Assembly (NCBI RefSeq): GCF_040450955.1
Contig: NZ_CP144373.1
Coordinates: 1,096,486-1,160,485 of the forward strand
Length of the DNA stretch: 64,000 nt
Reading direction: 5' to 3'
Source of the DNA: Thermodesulfovibrio sp. 3907-1M
GTDB taxonomy: Bacteria; Nitrospirota; Thermodesulfovibrionia; Thermodesulfovibrionales; Thermodesulfovibrionaceae
The notes below the pieces were generated by a model. It was not told where the DNA came from and did no database searches. It saw only the letters and a list, made by a program, of their open reading frames with translations. A program made the translations under genes and the position numbers. How positions within the stretch are numbered: the stretch's first letter is position 1; every line of letters begins with the position of its first letter. Below, one piece after another: positions 17,515 through 27,002 of the stretch.

Positions 17515-18362
17515 TGGATATTCTGAATCTGTTCTTTAAGTCTTTCAATCTTTGTTTTTATCTCAATCGCAAGGGTTTTGATCTGAAAATCCTCTGTTTT
17601 CGCCAGCACTGTATTTATTTCTCTGTTCATTTCCTGAAGTAAAAAATCAAGTTTTTTCCCCACACTGCCACCTTTCATGATGTTTTCCTTAAACTGAATA
17701 ATATGACTCTTAAGTCTATCAACTTCCTCCTTAATGTCTGTCTTCTGAGCATATAAAATAATCTGCTCTAAGATCCTTTTTTCATCAAGGTTGTTTTCAG
17801 TTATCAACTGTTTTACTCTATTTTTTAAAGAGTTAATATAGTTATTATAACTTAAATCAACAAAACTCTCTAAAGTTGCTATGTCTTTTTCAAGATTATC
17901 AGTAATTTCTGTTAAAGTTTGCTGAATTATCTGTCCTTCTTTTTTTCTCATCTCATGAAGTAATTCAAGAGCCTCTGATACGGCAAGCATAAGAGTATTT
18001 ACATCAGGCTGTTCTTCCTCATATATGAAGAGTTCTCTGAAGTTTGAAAACATTGAAATATCAATGGAGCCGAGAATACTTAACTCTTTTTTTAAATCAA
18101 TAAATGCTTCATAAAGCTGCTTTGCAAGATTTTTATTGAGATAAACCCTGCCTGTTTTTTCTTTCTGATTTATCGTTACAGTAAGATCTATTTTGCCTCT
18201 TTGAAAATTTTTTCTTATAAGATTTCTGATTTCAATCTCATGTTTTGAGAGTATTGCAGGCAGTTTTAAATTTATCTCAAGAAATCTGTGATTTAGAGAT
18301 TTTGCCTCAACTCTGAATGTTCCTTTTTCAGAAAATCCATAACCTGTAAGGCTTTCTATCAA
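17511..18362 (-). CDS. YicC/YloC-family endoribonuclease
   Basis: 283 residues. The N-terminal YicC signature includes SLTGYG and the [17 protein letters not shown] stretch. The C-terminal DUF1732 part ends with [22 protein letters not shown]. coli YicC is an endoribonuclease with a hexameric clamp-like structure. Neighbours (DUF370, gmk) are the conserved genomic context of the family. Confidence 0.93.
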   Translation of the reverse strand: MIESLTGYGFSEKGTFRVEAKSLNHRFLEINLKLPAILSKHEIEIRNLIRKNFQRGKIDLTVTINQKEKTGRVYLNKNLAKQLYEAFIDLKKELSILGSIDISMFSNFRELFIYEEEQPDVNTLMLAVSEALELLHEMRKKEGQIIQQTLTEITDNLEKDIATLESFVDLSYNNYINSLKNRVKQLITENNLDEKRILEQIILYAQKTDIKEEVDRLKSHIIQFKENIMKGGSVGKKLDFLLQEMNREINTVLAKTEDFQIKTLAIEIKTKIERLKEQIQNIQ

Positions 18363-18363
18363 T

Positions 18364-18621
18364 CTAATTCTCCTTTATTTTAATAACTTTATGTCTTGAA
18401 GTTTTACCCTTTATTATTTCAACCTTTGATTTTGGAACATTCAATATCTCAGAAAGTATTTCAACAAGCTCTTTATTTGCCAATCCATCGTGGGGTTGAG
18501 ATTTAAGTTTAAGTTTTAATACATCTCCTTCAATTCCTTCTATACCAGCAGTTCTGGCTCCTGTTTTCACTATTACTTTTAATGTATAACCATCTTTACC
18601 TTTTGATAACGGTATTTCCAT
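18364..18621 (-). CDS. DUF167/YggU-family protein
   Basis: Small conserved protein of unknown function. I prefer ATG 18621 (85 residues, MEIPLSKGKDGYTLKV) over the upstream TTG at 18660, which would add 13 residues unlike the family. Family core: VKTGARTAGIEGI, LKLKLKSQPHDGLANKELVE and VEIIKGKTSRHKVIKI. It overlaps the end of the PAP2 gene by about 26 bases and lies 1 base before yicC. Confidence 0.85.
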   Translation of the reverse strand: MEIPLSKGKDGYTLKVIVKTGARTAGIEGIEGDVLKLKLKSQPHDGLANKELVEILSEILNVPKSKVEIIKGKTSRHKVIKIKEN

Positions 18622-19480
18622 TTTTTGATAACCAAAAATTATAGTATAAATTACCTGCAAGCAAAGTTACAACTGTGAGGAAAACTCCTCCTAAAACATC
18701 TGTAAAGTAGTGATATCTGCAGTAGATTGTGGAGAGTATCAAAAACATCACAGGAATAAAACTCAGCAGAAATAGCTTTTTTGAATATTTTAACATTAAA
18801 AATAATACAACCAGTGACACAGCCACATGTCCGCTTGGAAAGGCATCTCTTTTTATTCCTTCAAGGTAGTTCAGAAAATCTTTAATTTTATGAGCCAGAA
18901 ATAATCCATTTAATTCATTTTGAAACATATAAGGAATGCTATATCTTGGACCAACTGCTGGAAATAGCATATATCCAATGTAGGAAAGATAATAACATAA
19001 AAGCACAAGAAAGAGGGTTCTATAAAATTCCTGTTTATTTCCATTCTTAATGAGATAAATACCAATCATAAAAGGCATAATATAATAAAAACAGTAGGAA
19101 AGCTGCATTAATTCGGTTAATACAGGATTTGCTATTCTATCAAAATACAGATAGGGATAGAATCCTAAGATTGAATAATCAAGTTTGAGCAATGCTATAT
19201 CAATGTCTTTTGGATTTATGTAAGCAATAAGCTCGCCAATTGTATCAAAGGCTATTAAAACAGAAAAAACGGGCAATCCAATATTTTTTATAAAAGAGAT
19301 AAAGACATTTTCTGGAACTTTACAAAGAAAAATCTGGAATACAACTATGGAGGCATAAAGTATAAAAAAATTTAAAGAAGGCAGTCTGTCTAAAAAAATG
19401 AGTAAGATCAGGCAAAGAAGTGTAAAAAAAACAATGTTTAGTTGAAATGCCGGCTGGAGCCTGAACAATCTCTTTATCAT
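18596..19480 (-). CDS. PAP2-superfamily membrane phosphatase
   Basis: 294 residues with about six membrane segments. The acid-phosphatase motifs face the periplasm: GPRYSIPY-type segment near 172, the central FPSGHVAVSL (SGH motif) and the C-terminal CRYHYFTDVLGG (SR/Y-x-x-x-H-x-x-x-D motif). The inositolphosphotransferase/PAP2-like type acts on a lipid phosphate or lipid-linked headgroup; the substrate cannot be told. It abuts the NYN gene. Confidence 0.85.
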   Translation of the reverse strand: MIKRLFRLQPAFQLNIVFFTLLCLILLIFLDRLPSLNFFILYASIVVFQIFLCKVPENVFISFIKNIGLPVFSVLIAFDTIGELIAYINPKDIDIALLKLDYSILGFYPYLYFDRIANPVLTELMQLSYCFYYIMPFMIGIYLIKNGNKQEFYRTLFLVLLCYYLSYIGYMLFPAVGPRYSIPYMFQNELNGLFLAHKIKDFLNYLEGIKRDAFPSGHVAVSLVVLFLMLKYSKKLFLLSFIPVMFLILSTIYCRYHYFTDVLGGVFLTVVTLLAGNLYYNFWLSKNGNTVIKR

Positions 19481-19926
19481 TAGAGTTTTGATATTGCCCT
19501 TAGTATTGCCTTTTGCTTTTTTGATAAACTCATACCTTTTTTCTGCTCAAAATAAAACTCTTCACCATTAAGAATATCAAAAAAAACTGAAGAATCAACG
19601 GCAACGCAGTTTTCCTTCCATGCTGTCCTTTCTATTTCTTTATCAGAGGTTATCACAATCCAGAAAAACTTTTCAGTGCTAAGTATTCTTTTTATTATAT
19701 CATCAGCCTTTTCATTAGCTCCAGAGTAAATTATTCTCAGTCCTCCACGATACTGCACAGTTTCTTTTCCAGGTCCTTCTTTGTATCCGTCAAAGACAAC
19801 AGTAATGTCATGTCCTTTTTTGTTACGATATTTGATAAGCTTTTCTATTAGTTCCTGCCTTGCTTTTTTTAAATCTTTATGAAAAATTCCGATAAGATTA
19901 TATCCGTCAATTAAAAGTTTACTCAT
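19480..19926 (-). CDS. NYN-domain (YacP-like) RNase-family protein
   Basis: 148 residues. The PIN-like NYN fold is recognisable from LLIDGYNLIG near the start, VVFDGYKEG and the central DDIIKRI and ITSDKEIERTA acidic motifs. Bacillus Rae1/YacP, a family member, cleaves mRNA on the ribosome. Its ATG at 19926 overlaps the remains of an MNT/HEPN gene. It is the first intact gene of the operon running to accC. Confidence 0.88.
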   Translation of the reverse strand: MSKLLIDGYNLIGIFHKDLKKARQELIEKLIKYRNKKGHDITVVFDGYKEGPGKETVQYRGGLRIIYSGANEKADDIIKRILSTEKFFWIVITSDKEIERTAWKENCVAVDSSVFFDILNGEEFYFEQKKGMSLSKKQKAILRAISKL

Positions 19927-20205
19927 CTGTCATTAATCTTTCTAAAAGCTTCTCTGCCATAATTAAAAATTCATAAGCCTTGTTTAAAGAATCATCAGCC
20001 CTTTCCTTATCAACAATCTCAAAATCTCCATAGTCCACATCTGTTCTTCTACCAAGAAGGGTTTTAAAATATTCAACATATTTACTGTGTTAAAATCTCC
20101 CCTTACCCTTGAGCCAAAAGCCACAACAGCTTTAAGCCTGTAAGAAAATGTACTCTTTAATGTTTCTGTAACTCTTTTCAGTGAGCTTTTTTCGTATTCA
20201 AGCAT
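19919..20205 (-). pseudogene. Decayed MNT/HEPN toxin-antitoxin relic
   Basis: Two out-of-frame remnants are joined. From ATG 20205 the first 38 codons match a polymerase-beta-like nucleotidyltransferase start and stop being similar right after GSRVRGDF (G31-F38); the catalytic SD-x-D part is absent. A second frame, open from 20089 to a TAA at 19921-19919, encodes 56 codons resembling the C-terminus of a UPF0332/HEPN protein (RRTDVDYGDFEIVDKE, then an amphipathic helix). Minimal MNT and HEPN genes are normally adjacent. The simplest reading is a deletion fusing the front of one to the back of the other, plus a frame change. The first frame continues as 35 unrelated residues. Confidence 0.7.
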
Positions 20206-20225
20206 GATTGAATTATAACACTTTT

Positions 20226-20927
20226 TTATTTACCAAATCTCAATCTCCACACCATGATTGCTGCTTCTCTGACAATCTTTTTACTCATCTTTGAGGAACC
20301 ACTGTTTCTCTCATAAAAAATTATGGGGATTTCGGCAATTTTAAATCCCAGTTTATAGGCTCTATAAACCATCTCTATCTGAAAGGCATAGCCATTTGAT
20401 TTTATACTGTCAAGGTTTATAGCTTCAAGCACTCTCCTCTGGTAACAGCGATATCCGCTTGTTACATCGGTGAGAAATCTGAGTCCCAGTATTGTTGTAG
20501 CATACTTATTGGCAAATTTTGAAAGTAGCAACCTCCGAAAATCCCATCCAACAACACTTATTGTGCCACGAGTGTATCTTGAGCCAATTACAAGGTCATA
20601 TCCTTCATTGCATTTTTCTATGAATTTTGGAATATCATTAGGGTCATGAGATAGGTCTGCATCCATTTCAAATATACAGTCATAATGCCTGTTTAAAGCC
20701 CACTTAAAGCCTGTTACATAGGCTGTTCCAAGCCCGAGTTTTGTAGGTCTCTGTATTAAGTTCACTCTTTTAGACTCCTTCATCCACTTTTTTATTTTTT
20801 CCGCTGTATTATCATTAGATGCATCGTCAATAAAAAGAAGGTCCACTTCATGCTCAAGCAGTCTTGGAATTATTTTTTCTACATTTTCCGCTTCATTGTA
20901 CGTTGGCAGAATTACAAGGATATGCAT
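20226..20927 (-). CDS. Polyprenol monophosphomannose synthase-like glycosyltransferase
   Basis: 233-residue GT2 enzyme of the DPM1 type, which transfers a sugar from a nucleotide donor to polyprenyl phosphate. Signatures: ILPTYNEAENVEKII (7-21), FIDDASNDNT, the metal-binding DADLSHDPNDIP and IGSRYTRGT. It has no C-terminal membrane domain, so it belongs to the short form. It overlaps the flippase gene by 16 bases, which suggests it serves the same glycan or glycolipid pathway. Confidence 0.88.
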   Translation of the reverse strand: MHILVILPTYNEAENVEKIIPRLLEHEVDLLFIDDASNDNTAEKIKKWMKESKRVNLIQRPTKLGLGTAYVTGFKWALNRHYDCIFEMDADLSHDPNDIPKFIEKCNEGYDLVIGSRYTRGTISVVGWDFRRLLLSKFANKYATTILGLRFLTDVTSGYRCYQRRVLEAINLDSIKSNGYAFQIEMVYRAYKLGFKIAEIPIIFYERNSGSSKMSKKIVREAAIMVWRLRFGK

Positions 20928-22096
20928 TTTAACTCCTTTTTAAAACTCAAAAAATATAATAAAACAAAAAAGGCATTTATGCAAAAAATGTAGGCTAAAT
21001 AATCAGAAATGCTTCTCAAGGGAAAAATAAGAAATCCTGCGTAAAATAGAAAAAGATGCGCATAAATCATGCAAAAATATCGCTCTAAGGCTACTGCCAT
21101 ACTGATAAAAACTATGTTAAAAAGAAGAGGCAGTAAAGCAAGAAGGTAAAGGGGGAGAAATTTTAAAGCTGATTCAAACTTCGCTCCAAAAAGCAGTAAA
21201 AATAAGGGTTTGCCAATTAAAAGACAGGCTATTTGAGCCATTACTTCAGATAGAACTACTATTGCTAACAGATGAAATACCAGTTTTCTAAAAGATGCTG
21301 AATCTTTTGCCTCTACAAATTTCGGGAAATAAACACTAAGGATTGTTAAAATAAACCATACAAGCACTTTTCCAACAATTGATACTGCCGAGTAAATTCC
21401 TGCAGCATGCTCATCAAGTATTCTTTTTATAAATATGTTATCTGCATAAACAAAAAAACCAATAGGAGAAGCATAAAGAGCTACAGTTAACATTTTCTTT
21501 ATATTTAGTTGTGCTCTTTTGGCTTTAAAATTTCCATTGATTATAAGAAGAATTATTAATACAGCAAATGCTCCAATAGCTGTAGAAAAAAGGACTCCAC
21601 CCACTTTTAATCCTGCATAAATTGCTACTAATGCTGCAATCAATCTAACTGTTAGCTCTATTGCTGTAGAAAAGGCAAAGAGAGGGAATTTACCAGTTGC
21701 CTGAAGAAAGCTTCTTTCCACAGCGACCAAAGACATTCCAAGCCATGCCAGTGCAACTATAAAGAAGTAGTAGTATTCAGTTACATGTAAAAATTCTCTA
21801 AGATAAGATGATAAAGCACAGACTGTAAGAGCAAATACTGCCCCAATCATGAGTCCCGTTAATCTTAAGGAGCTTAAAAAATTAAATCTACTTTGATAGT
21901 TTTCAATTATAGTTTTAATGCTTACAGTTCCAAGAAGCACTGTAATATTTCCCACTGTTAACATAAAAGAATACAAAACCATAAACTCTCCGTAAACAGC
22001 GGGACCAAGACTTTGGCTTACAGCAGAATGAAAAACATATCCAAGAATATTCACATAAACAAAGGCAAGCGTGACAGAAGATATGTCTTTAAACAT
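20912..22096 (-). CDS. Polysaccharide flippase (MOP/Wzx-like)
   Basis: 394 residues, nearly all hydrophobic, with an estimated 11-12 membrane helices. It resembles the oligosaccharide flippase family (SVTLAFVYVNILGYVFHSAV at about 5-24; SQSLGPAVYGEF). It probably exports a lipid-linked glycan made with the adjacent DPM1-like transferase. At under 400 residues it is a little shorter than typical Wzx proteins (about 420-480). Confidence 0.8.
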   Translation of the reverse strand: MFKDISSVTLAFVYVNILGYVFHSAVSQSLGPAVYGEFMVLYSFMLTVGNITVLLGTVSIKTIIENYQSRFNFLSSLRLTGLMIGAVFALTVCALSSYLREFLHVTEYYYFFIVALAWLGMSLVAVERSFLQATGKFPLFAFSTAIELTVRLIAALVAIYAGLKVGGVLFSTAIGAFAVLIILLIINGNFKAKRAQLNIKKMLTVALYASPIGFFVYADNIFIKRILDEHAAGIYSAVSIVGKVLVWFILTILSVYFPKFVEAKDSASFRKLVFHLLAIVVLSEVMAQIACLLIGKPLFLLLFGAKFESALKFLPLYLLALLPLLFNIVFISMAVALERYFCMIYAHLFLFYAGFLIFPLRSISDYLAYIFCINAFFVLLYFLSFKKELKCISL

Positions 22097-22120
22097 AAAT
22101 TAATAATGAATTTTTAACTT

Positions 22121-22846
22121 TCAAGGTTTCTTCAGAATACAATAAATACTTTTTCTAAAAAATACTTCATACATTACTATGAAGCATTCTGAACCAAAAA
22201 TCAGGCTTAAAATAGGCGCAAATGGAATAAGAAGAAAATACTCCACTGGTCTAAAGTGACCAATTTTTACTACTTTAAACCCTGATATCTCAGCAAGAGC
22301 TTTTAAACTTTTCTTTGTCCAGGGTCTTACATGGGTTGGATCAGAGAAAAAATTGAATCTACCTGGTAAAAAAACTGAAGTGTAATTTTCAGTAACACAG
22401 TAGAAATACCCTTCCTTTTTTAAAACTCTATTAGTTTCAAGGAAAAATTGCTGAGGATTTTGTAAATGCTCTAATACAAATGTAGAAATAACTGTATCAA
22501 AATATTCATCTTCAAAGGGAAGTTTTTGCTCTTCTATATCAACTTCATAAAATTTAACAAAAGAAGGCAGATTCTTGTTTTTTTCTAAATCCACTCCGTA
22601 AAGCTCAGCATCAGAGTTCATATATTCTCTTATAAATTTTAAGGTTTCTGCCTCACCACATCCAATATCTAAAATTTTCTTTGCAGATTTAATATTAGGA
22701 ATTAGCTTCAGATTAACGATTCTGACTTTTATTCCATGATAAAACTTTTGAATTCTGTTGAATTTTATTTTGCTTTTAAGAAAGCTTTCAACTACTCTGT
22801 GTTCACTTACAATATGATCCTGATACCCTTTGTGCTTTTTATTCAT
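22121..22846 (-). CDS. Class I SAM-dependent methyltransferase
   Basis: I choose ATG 22846 (241 residues, MNKKHKGYQD). The longer frame to 22951 adds 35 hydrophobic residues that look like translated intergenic DNA and would run into the Nudix promoter. SAM motif I ILDIGCGEAET, acidic motif YGVDLE and motif IV-like FDTVISTFVLEHLQNP are present. The C-terminus has a hydrophobic segment (FLLIPFAPILSLIF) followed by basic residues. Context suggests a glycan or lipid modifier; substrate unknown. Confidence 0.82.
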   Translation of the reverse strand: MNKKHKGYQDHIVSEHRVVESFLKSKIKFNRIQKFYHGIKVRIVNLKLIPNIKSAKKILDIGCGEAETLKFIREYMNSDAELYGVDLEKNKNLPSFVKFYEVDIEEQKLPFEDEYFDTVISTFVLEHLQNPQQFFLETNRVLKKEGYFYCVTENYTSVFLPGRFNFFSDPTHVRPWTKKSLKALAEISGFKVVKIGHFRPVEYFLLIPFAPILSLIFGSECFIVMYEVFFRKSIYCILKKP

Positions 22847-22932
22847 TTGTGTAGCAATATAGCAAATTCCATCAAATATTTGCAAATTTATTAAAAAATT
22901 GAGAGACAATATTGTAACCACATAAAAATTTA

Positions 22933-22961
22933 TTGAAAAATATGCAAACAATGAGTAAAAT
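22933..22961 (+). promoter_or_regulatory. Promoter of Nudix gene
   Basis: TTGAAA (22933-22938), a 17-base spacer and TAAAAT (22956-22961). Transcription would begin near 22968, only about 3 bases before ATG 22971 or about 21 before the in-frame ATG 22989. Confidence 0.55.
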
Positions 22962-22970
22962 ATTTAAGCT

Positions 22971-23579
22971 ATGATAAAAATAGGCGTAATGGAAGAGCTT
23001 CTTGAAATCGTTGATAAGGATGGTAGGATTATATCAATAGCTCCAAGAAGTCTTATTCACGGTAATCCATCCATGCTTCATAAAGTTGTTCATGTTCTGG
23101 TTTTTAATTCAAAGGGTGAGTTACTTCTTCAAAAAAGAGCATCTCATAAAGATGTTGCACCGGGTAAGTGGGATACTTCTGTTGGTGGCCACATAAAGCC
23201 TGGAGAAGATATTTTAACTGCAGCAAAAAGAGAAATGCTTGAAGAGCTTGGAGTTGTTCCTGAAAATCTTAGGTTTCTTTACACATATATTCATTCAAAC
23301 GAATATGAGAGTGAGCTTGTTTATACTTACTGGACAGTTCATGAAGGACCTTTTGATTTCAATAAAAATGAAGTTGAAGAGGTTGCCTTCTGGAGTATAG
23401 AAAACATACAGAAATCCTTATTTTTTGATTTTTTCAGTGATAATTTCAAACAAGAGTTTTTAAGATATCTTTCAATTTATGCGTTTATACCTTTCAGTTT
23501 TGCTTACTCTCTGCATGAATTAAATGGGTCTCCATATTTATCAGGAGACCCGAATTTCTTAAAGAATTTCTATCGCTGA
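22971..23579 (+). CDS. Nudix hydrolase (YfcD/IPP-isomerase-like)
   Basis: 202 residues. A complete Nudix box [18 protein letters not shown] begins the REx2EExG-type motif, followed by LEELGV. The N-terminal [21 protein letters not shown] is typical of YfcD-like proteins related to IPP isomerase. The substrate is unknown. The start may be ATG 22971 (near-leaderless) or ATG 22989. The last about 25 residues run through a hairpin at 23526-23551 and overlap ndk by 21 bases. They are probably a non-conserved tail. Confidence 0.85.
   Translation: MIKIGVMEELLEIVDKDGRIISIAPRSLIHGNPSMLHKVVHVLVFNSKGELLLQKRASHKDVAPGKWDTSVGGHIKPGEDILTAAKREMLEELGVVPENLRFLYTYIHSNEYESELVYTYWTVHEGPFDFNKNEVEEVAFWSIENIQKSLFFDFFSDNFKQEFLRYLSIYAFIPFSFAYSLHELNGSPYLSGDPNFLKNFYR
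23526..23551 (-). terminator. Candidate terminator of ndk operon inside the Nudix 3' end
   Basis: Perfect 8-bp inverted repeat GGGTCTCC (23526-23533) and GGAGACCC (23544-23551), 8 bases beyond the ndk stop on the minus strand. It is followed on that strand by ATTTAATT, only a weak T-run. Confidence 0.4.
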
Positions 23580-23972
23580 GAAAAAATACGGAATTTCATA
23601 GGCTGCAGACTGAGGTGAATCAGAACCATGCACAGCATTTCTTTCAATGTTTTCAGCAAAATCTCTTCTTATTGTGCCTTCCTCTGCCTGAGCCGGATTT
23701 GTTGCTCCCATAATTTTTCTTGCCCTTGCTATTGCATCCTCACCCTCTAACACCATTACAACAATGGGACCTTCAGACATGAAGTCAGTAAGGGAATCAT
23801 AAAATGGCCTGTCCTTGTGAACAATATAAAAGCCCTTTGCCTCATCCTTTGTCATCTTGATTTTTTTCAGGGCAGCAACCCTCAGCCCCTGCTTTTCAAA
23901 TCTTGAAATTATCTCTCCAATGAGATTTTTCTTAACAGCATCTGGCTTAATTATGACAAGAGTTTTTTCCAT
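23559..23972 (-). CDS. ndk: Nucleoside-diphosphate kinase
   Basis: Balances NTP pools through a phospho-His intermediate. 137 residues, normal length. IIKPDAVKK near the N-terminus and the active-site NAVHGSDS with His115. It overlaps the malate dehydrogenase stop by one base and ends the etfB-etfA-fabD-mdh-ndk operon. Confidence 0.97.
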   Translation of the reverse strand: MEKTLVIIKPDAVKKNLIGEIISRFEKQGLRVAALKKIKMTKDEAKGFYIVHKDRPFYDSLTDFMSEGPIVVMVLEGEDAIARARKIMGATNPAQAEEGTIRRDFAENIERNAVHGSDSPQSAAYEIPYFFSAIEIL

Positions 23973-24910
23973 TATATCTTTCCCTCCTCTTTGAGAATTC
24001 TTATCATGCTTCTTACTTCCTCTGTGGAGTTTGCAAAAGCTGTTCTTTCTTCCTCTGTAAGTTCAAGCTCAACTATTTTTTCCAATCCCTGTTTACCAAG
24101 CACAACAGGAACTCCATTAAATACATCCTTTGCACCATATTCACCATCAAGATAAACTGAGCATGGCAAAACTCTTTTTTCATCAAGAATTATCGCCTTT
24201 ACCATCTCAAAGGTTGATTGAGCTGGAGCATAGTAGGCAGAGCCTGTTTTAAGAAGAGATACAATCTCAGCTCCACCTTCACGGGTTCTATGCACAAGGG
24301 CTTCAATTCTGTCCTGTGAAAGCCATTTTGAAAGAGGAATACCCTTTACAGTTGTAAATCTTACAAGCGGAACCATGTAAAGACCGTGTCCACCAAGAAC
24401 AAGGGTTTCTATATCTTGTGGAGAGACTCCGAGTTCCATTGAGATGAATGTTTTAAACCTTGAGGAGTCAAGAATTCCTCCCATGCCAATAACCCTCTGT
24501 CTTTGCACACCTGAAATTGCAAGGGTTACATAAGCCATTACATCCATTGGATTTGTAACCACTATGTATATTGCCTGAGGACAGATTGGTGCAAGTTTAT
24601 TTACAATTCCTCCAACAATTTCAGCGTTTGCCATGAGAAGGTCTTTTCTTCTCATCCCGGGTTTTCTTGCCAGTCCTGCTGTTATTACAACTATATCAGA
24701 GTCTGCAAGTTCATTAAGATTGTTTGTTCCTGTAATAGATGCCTTTATACCCAATACAGCAGTATTCTGGAGAATATCAAGAGCTTTGCCCTGAGGCATT
24801 CCTTCAACGATGTCATAGAGCACCACATCGCATAATCCACTGTTTACAGCAAATAAAGCAACAGTTGCACCTACATTTCCTGCTCCAACAACTCCGAGTT
24901 TTTTTCTCAT
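23972..24910 (-). CDS. mdh: Malate dehydrogenase (NAD-dependent, LDH-like)
   Basis: Interconverts malate and oxaloacetate. 312 residues. The Rossmann motif GAGNVG is at 9-14 and Asp33 after beta-2 favours NAD. Arg82, Arg88 and Arg151 supply substrate-binding positions ([17 protein letters not shown]). Catalytic His175 is in [10 protein letters not shown]. Met86 before Arg87/Arg88 fits malate preference over lactate. It overlaps fabD by 4 bases. Confidence 0.93.
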   Translation of the reverse strand: MRKKLGVVGAGNVGATVALFAVNSGLCDVVLYDIVEGMPQGKALDILQNTAVLGIKASITGTNNLNELADSDIVVITAGLARKPGMRRKDLLMANAEIVGGIVNKLAPICPQAIYIVVTNPMDVMAYVTLAISGVQRQRVIGMGGILDSSRFKTFISMELGVSPQDIETLVLGGHGLYMVPLVRFTTVKGIPLSKWLSQDRIEALVHRTREGGAEIVSLLKTGSAYYAPAQSTFEMVKAIILDEKRVLPCSVYLDGEYGAKDVFNGVPVVLGKQGLEKIVELELTEEERTAFANSTEEVRSMIRILKEEGKI

Positions 24911-25824
24911 TTTAACTCCTCCTTTTTAATGCTTGTTAAATCGTTCAAATTTTCTATGTTGTAAACTTTAACTGAAGGGTCAATTCTCTTTATGAGTCCG
25001 GAAAGAACTTTTCCAGGACCAATCTCTATGAATGTATCAACTGCCTTGGAAATCATGTATTTTACACAATCCTGCCATCTTACAGGACTGTATAACTGTT
25101 TTATTAAAGCATTCAGGATAGCTTCTGCATCCTGCACTGCCTCTGCATCCACATTGCTTACTATTGGAAATTTGGAATTTTTAAAATTGAAATTTTGCAA
25201 GTATTTTTCAAACTCCTGAGCCACCTCTCTCATAAGCATGCAATGAGATGGAATACTTACCTGAAGAGGAACAACCTTTTTTGCGCCCTTTTGTTTCGCA
25301 AGCTCAGAGGCTTTTTTGACTGCTTCAGCCTCTCCAGATATTACAATCTGTCCGGGACAGTTTAAATTTGCCAGATCAACATAAAAATCTGTAATGCTCT
25401 CACATATCTGTTTCAGCGTAATTGCGTCAAGCCCTAAAACAGCAGCCATTGCACCTTTGCCTTCTGGTTGAGCTTTTTGCATAAGCTCACCTCTTTTTCT
25501 TGTAATCTTCACAGCATCCTCAAAAGAGAAAACTCCTCCACAAACTGCTGCGGTGTATTCTCCAAGTGAATGTCCAGCCACAAAAACAGGTGATATTCCT
25601 GAAGCTAAAACCTCTCTCAGTAAGGCATAAGATACAGTAAGTATAGCTGGCTGAGTATTTTCTGTTTTATTTAAATCTGAGTCAGGTCCATCAAAACACA
25701 GCTTTGCAAGATCAAAACCAAGAACATCACTGGCTATTTCAAATAAATCCTTTGCAGTTTCAGATAAATCTTTACCCATGCCAACATATTGAGAACCCTG
25801 TCCGGGAAAAACAAAGGCTATCAT
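24907..25824 (-). CDS. fabD: Malonyl-CoA:ACP transacylase
   Basis: Loads malonyl groups on ACP in fatty-acid synthesis. 305 residues. PGQGSQYVGMG at 7-17, nucleophile Ser86 in GHSLGEY, catalytic His in SIPSHCMLM. It is separated from other fab genes and embedded between etfA and mdh with 4-base overlaps on both sides, an unusual setting. Confidence 0.95.
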   Translation of the reverse strand: MIAFVFPGQGSQYVGMGKDLSETAKDLFEIASDVLGFDLAKLCFDGPDSDLNKTENTQPAILTVSYALLREVLASGISPVFVAGHSLGEYTAAVCGGVFSFEDAVKITRKRGELMQKAQPEGKGAMAAVLGLDAITLKQICESITDFYVDLANLNCPGQIVISGEAEAVKKASELAKQKGAKKVVPLQVSIPSHCMLMREVAQEFEKYLQNFNFKNSKFPIVSNVDAEAVQDAEAILNALIKQLYSPVRWQDCVKYMISKAVDTFIEIGPGKVLSGLIKRIDPSVKVYNIENLNDLTSIKKEELK

Positions 25825-27002
25825 TCAGAAACTCCTTCCTTAAGTTTTTTTATCATTAAAGGCACTATCTCTTTTACATCACCAACAATTCCATAGGTTG
25901 CCACATTAAATATGGGTGCATTGGCGTCTTTGTTAATTGCAACAATTATATCGCTGGATTGCATTCCCACAAGATGCTGCACTGCACCTGAAATTCCGCA
26001 GGCTATGTAAAGCTTTGGGCATACTGTTTTCCCTGTCTGTCCTACTTGATGAGCATAGGGAATCCATCCTTCGTCAACTGCTGCACGGGAAGCTCCAACT
26101 GTGCCACCTAAAAGAGAGGCAAGTTCCCAGAGCATTTTGAAGCCTTCAGGACCGCCAATTCCTCTACCACCTGAAACAATGACCTTTGCATCCTGAAGAT
26201 TTACTTTGCAGAAAGATGTATCTTCAACCCTTTCAAGAACTTTAATCTTTCCTGTTGGCTCAAGAGGTTCAATCTTTATTATTTCACCTTTTTTATCTGG
26301 ATTGTATTCACCTCTTTTCATTACTCTGGGTCTTACTGTAGCAATCTGGGGCCTGCTCGTTGGGGAGACAATTGTTGCCATAATATTTCCTCCAAAGGCA
26401 GGACGAATCTGAAGAAGATTGCCTGTTTCTTTGTCAATTTCAAGTCCTGTGCAATCTGCTGTTAAACCAACCCTTAGTCTGGCAGCTACTCTTGGGATAA
26501 AAGAGCGACCTATAGCAGTAGCACCGGCAAGCAGTATCGCTGGTTTGTGCTGATTTATCAGCTTTACAAGAGTTTTAGCGTATAATTCATCATCTAAGAA
26601 AGCATACTGAGGAGCATCAACGTAATAAACCTTGTCAGCTCCCCAGCGAATAAGCTCTTCTGTTTCTGGAGACTCTCCAAAGAGGACTGCAGAAAGCTCT
26701 GTTTGGAGCTCATCGGCAAGTTTTCTTCCAATTCCAAGCAGTTCATAGGCTACAGAGGCAATTCTGCCCTGTGATTGCTCTGCAAATATCCATACTCCTT
26801 TAAAATCTTCCTGCCTTATTTCTTCTCTTTGCCTTTCGTCAATTATTGCAGATTCTGGACATGACTCAACACATGCACCGCAAAGTGTGCAGGATTCTGT
26901 TATAACTGCTTTAAAACTTCTCAATTCAATTGCTCCAAAAGGACATACATTAACACATGTTCCGCATCCTGTGCATTTTTCTATGTTAATTCTTATAAGC
27001 AT
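25821..27002 (-). CDS. etfA: Electron-transfer flavoprotein alpha subunit with N-terminal ferredoxin domain
   Basis: 393 residues. The N-terminal 60 residues hold two 4Fe-4S motifs (CTGCGTCVNVCPFGAI and CTLCGACVESCPESAI), then the EtfA N domain and the C-terminal FAD domain (VSGGRGIGGPEGF, GASRAAVDEGW, HQVGQTGKTV). FeS-fused EtfA proteins occur in anaerobes and may accept electrons from ferredoxin or hand them to quinone-linked partners. It overlaps etfB by 10 bases and the acyl-CoA dehydrogenase at 33190 may be a partner. Confidence 0.95.
   Translation of the reverse strand: MLIRINIEKCTGCGTCVNVCPFGAIELRSFKAVITESCTLCGACVESCPESAIIDERQREEIRQEDFKGVWIFAEQSQGRIASVAYELLGIGRKLADELQTELSAVLFGESPETEELIRWGADKVYYVDAPQYAFLDDELYAKTLVKLINQHKPAILLAGATAIGRSFIPRVAARLRVGLTADCTGLEIDKETGNLLQIRPAFGGNIMATIVSPTSRPQIATVRPRVMKRGEYNPDKKGEIIKIEPLEPTGKIKVLERVEDTSFCKVNLQDAKVIVSGGRGIGGPEGFKMLWELASLLGGTVGASRAAVDEGWIPYAHQVGQTGKTVCPKLYIACGISGAVQHLVGMQSSDIIVAINKDANAPIFNVATYGIVGDVKEIVPLMIKKLKEGVSE

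Noticed and set aside
19984-20205. Functional nucleotidyltransferase gene
   Set aside because: The frame loses similarity after GSRVRGDF and lacks the catalytic acidic residues; the following HEPN-like codons are in another frame, so it is a relic.
22847-22951. 35-residue N-terminal extension of the methyltransferase
   Set aside because: It has no family similarity, no ribosome site at 22951, and overlaps the divergent Nudix promoter.
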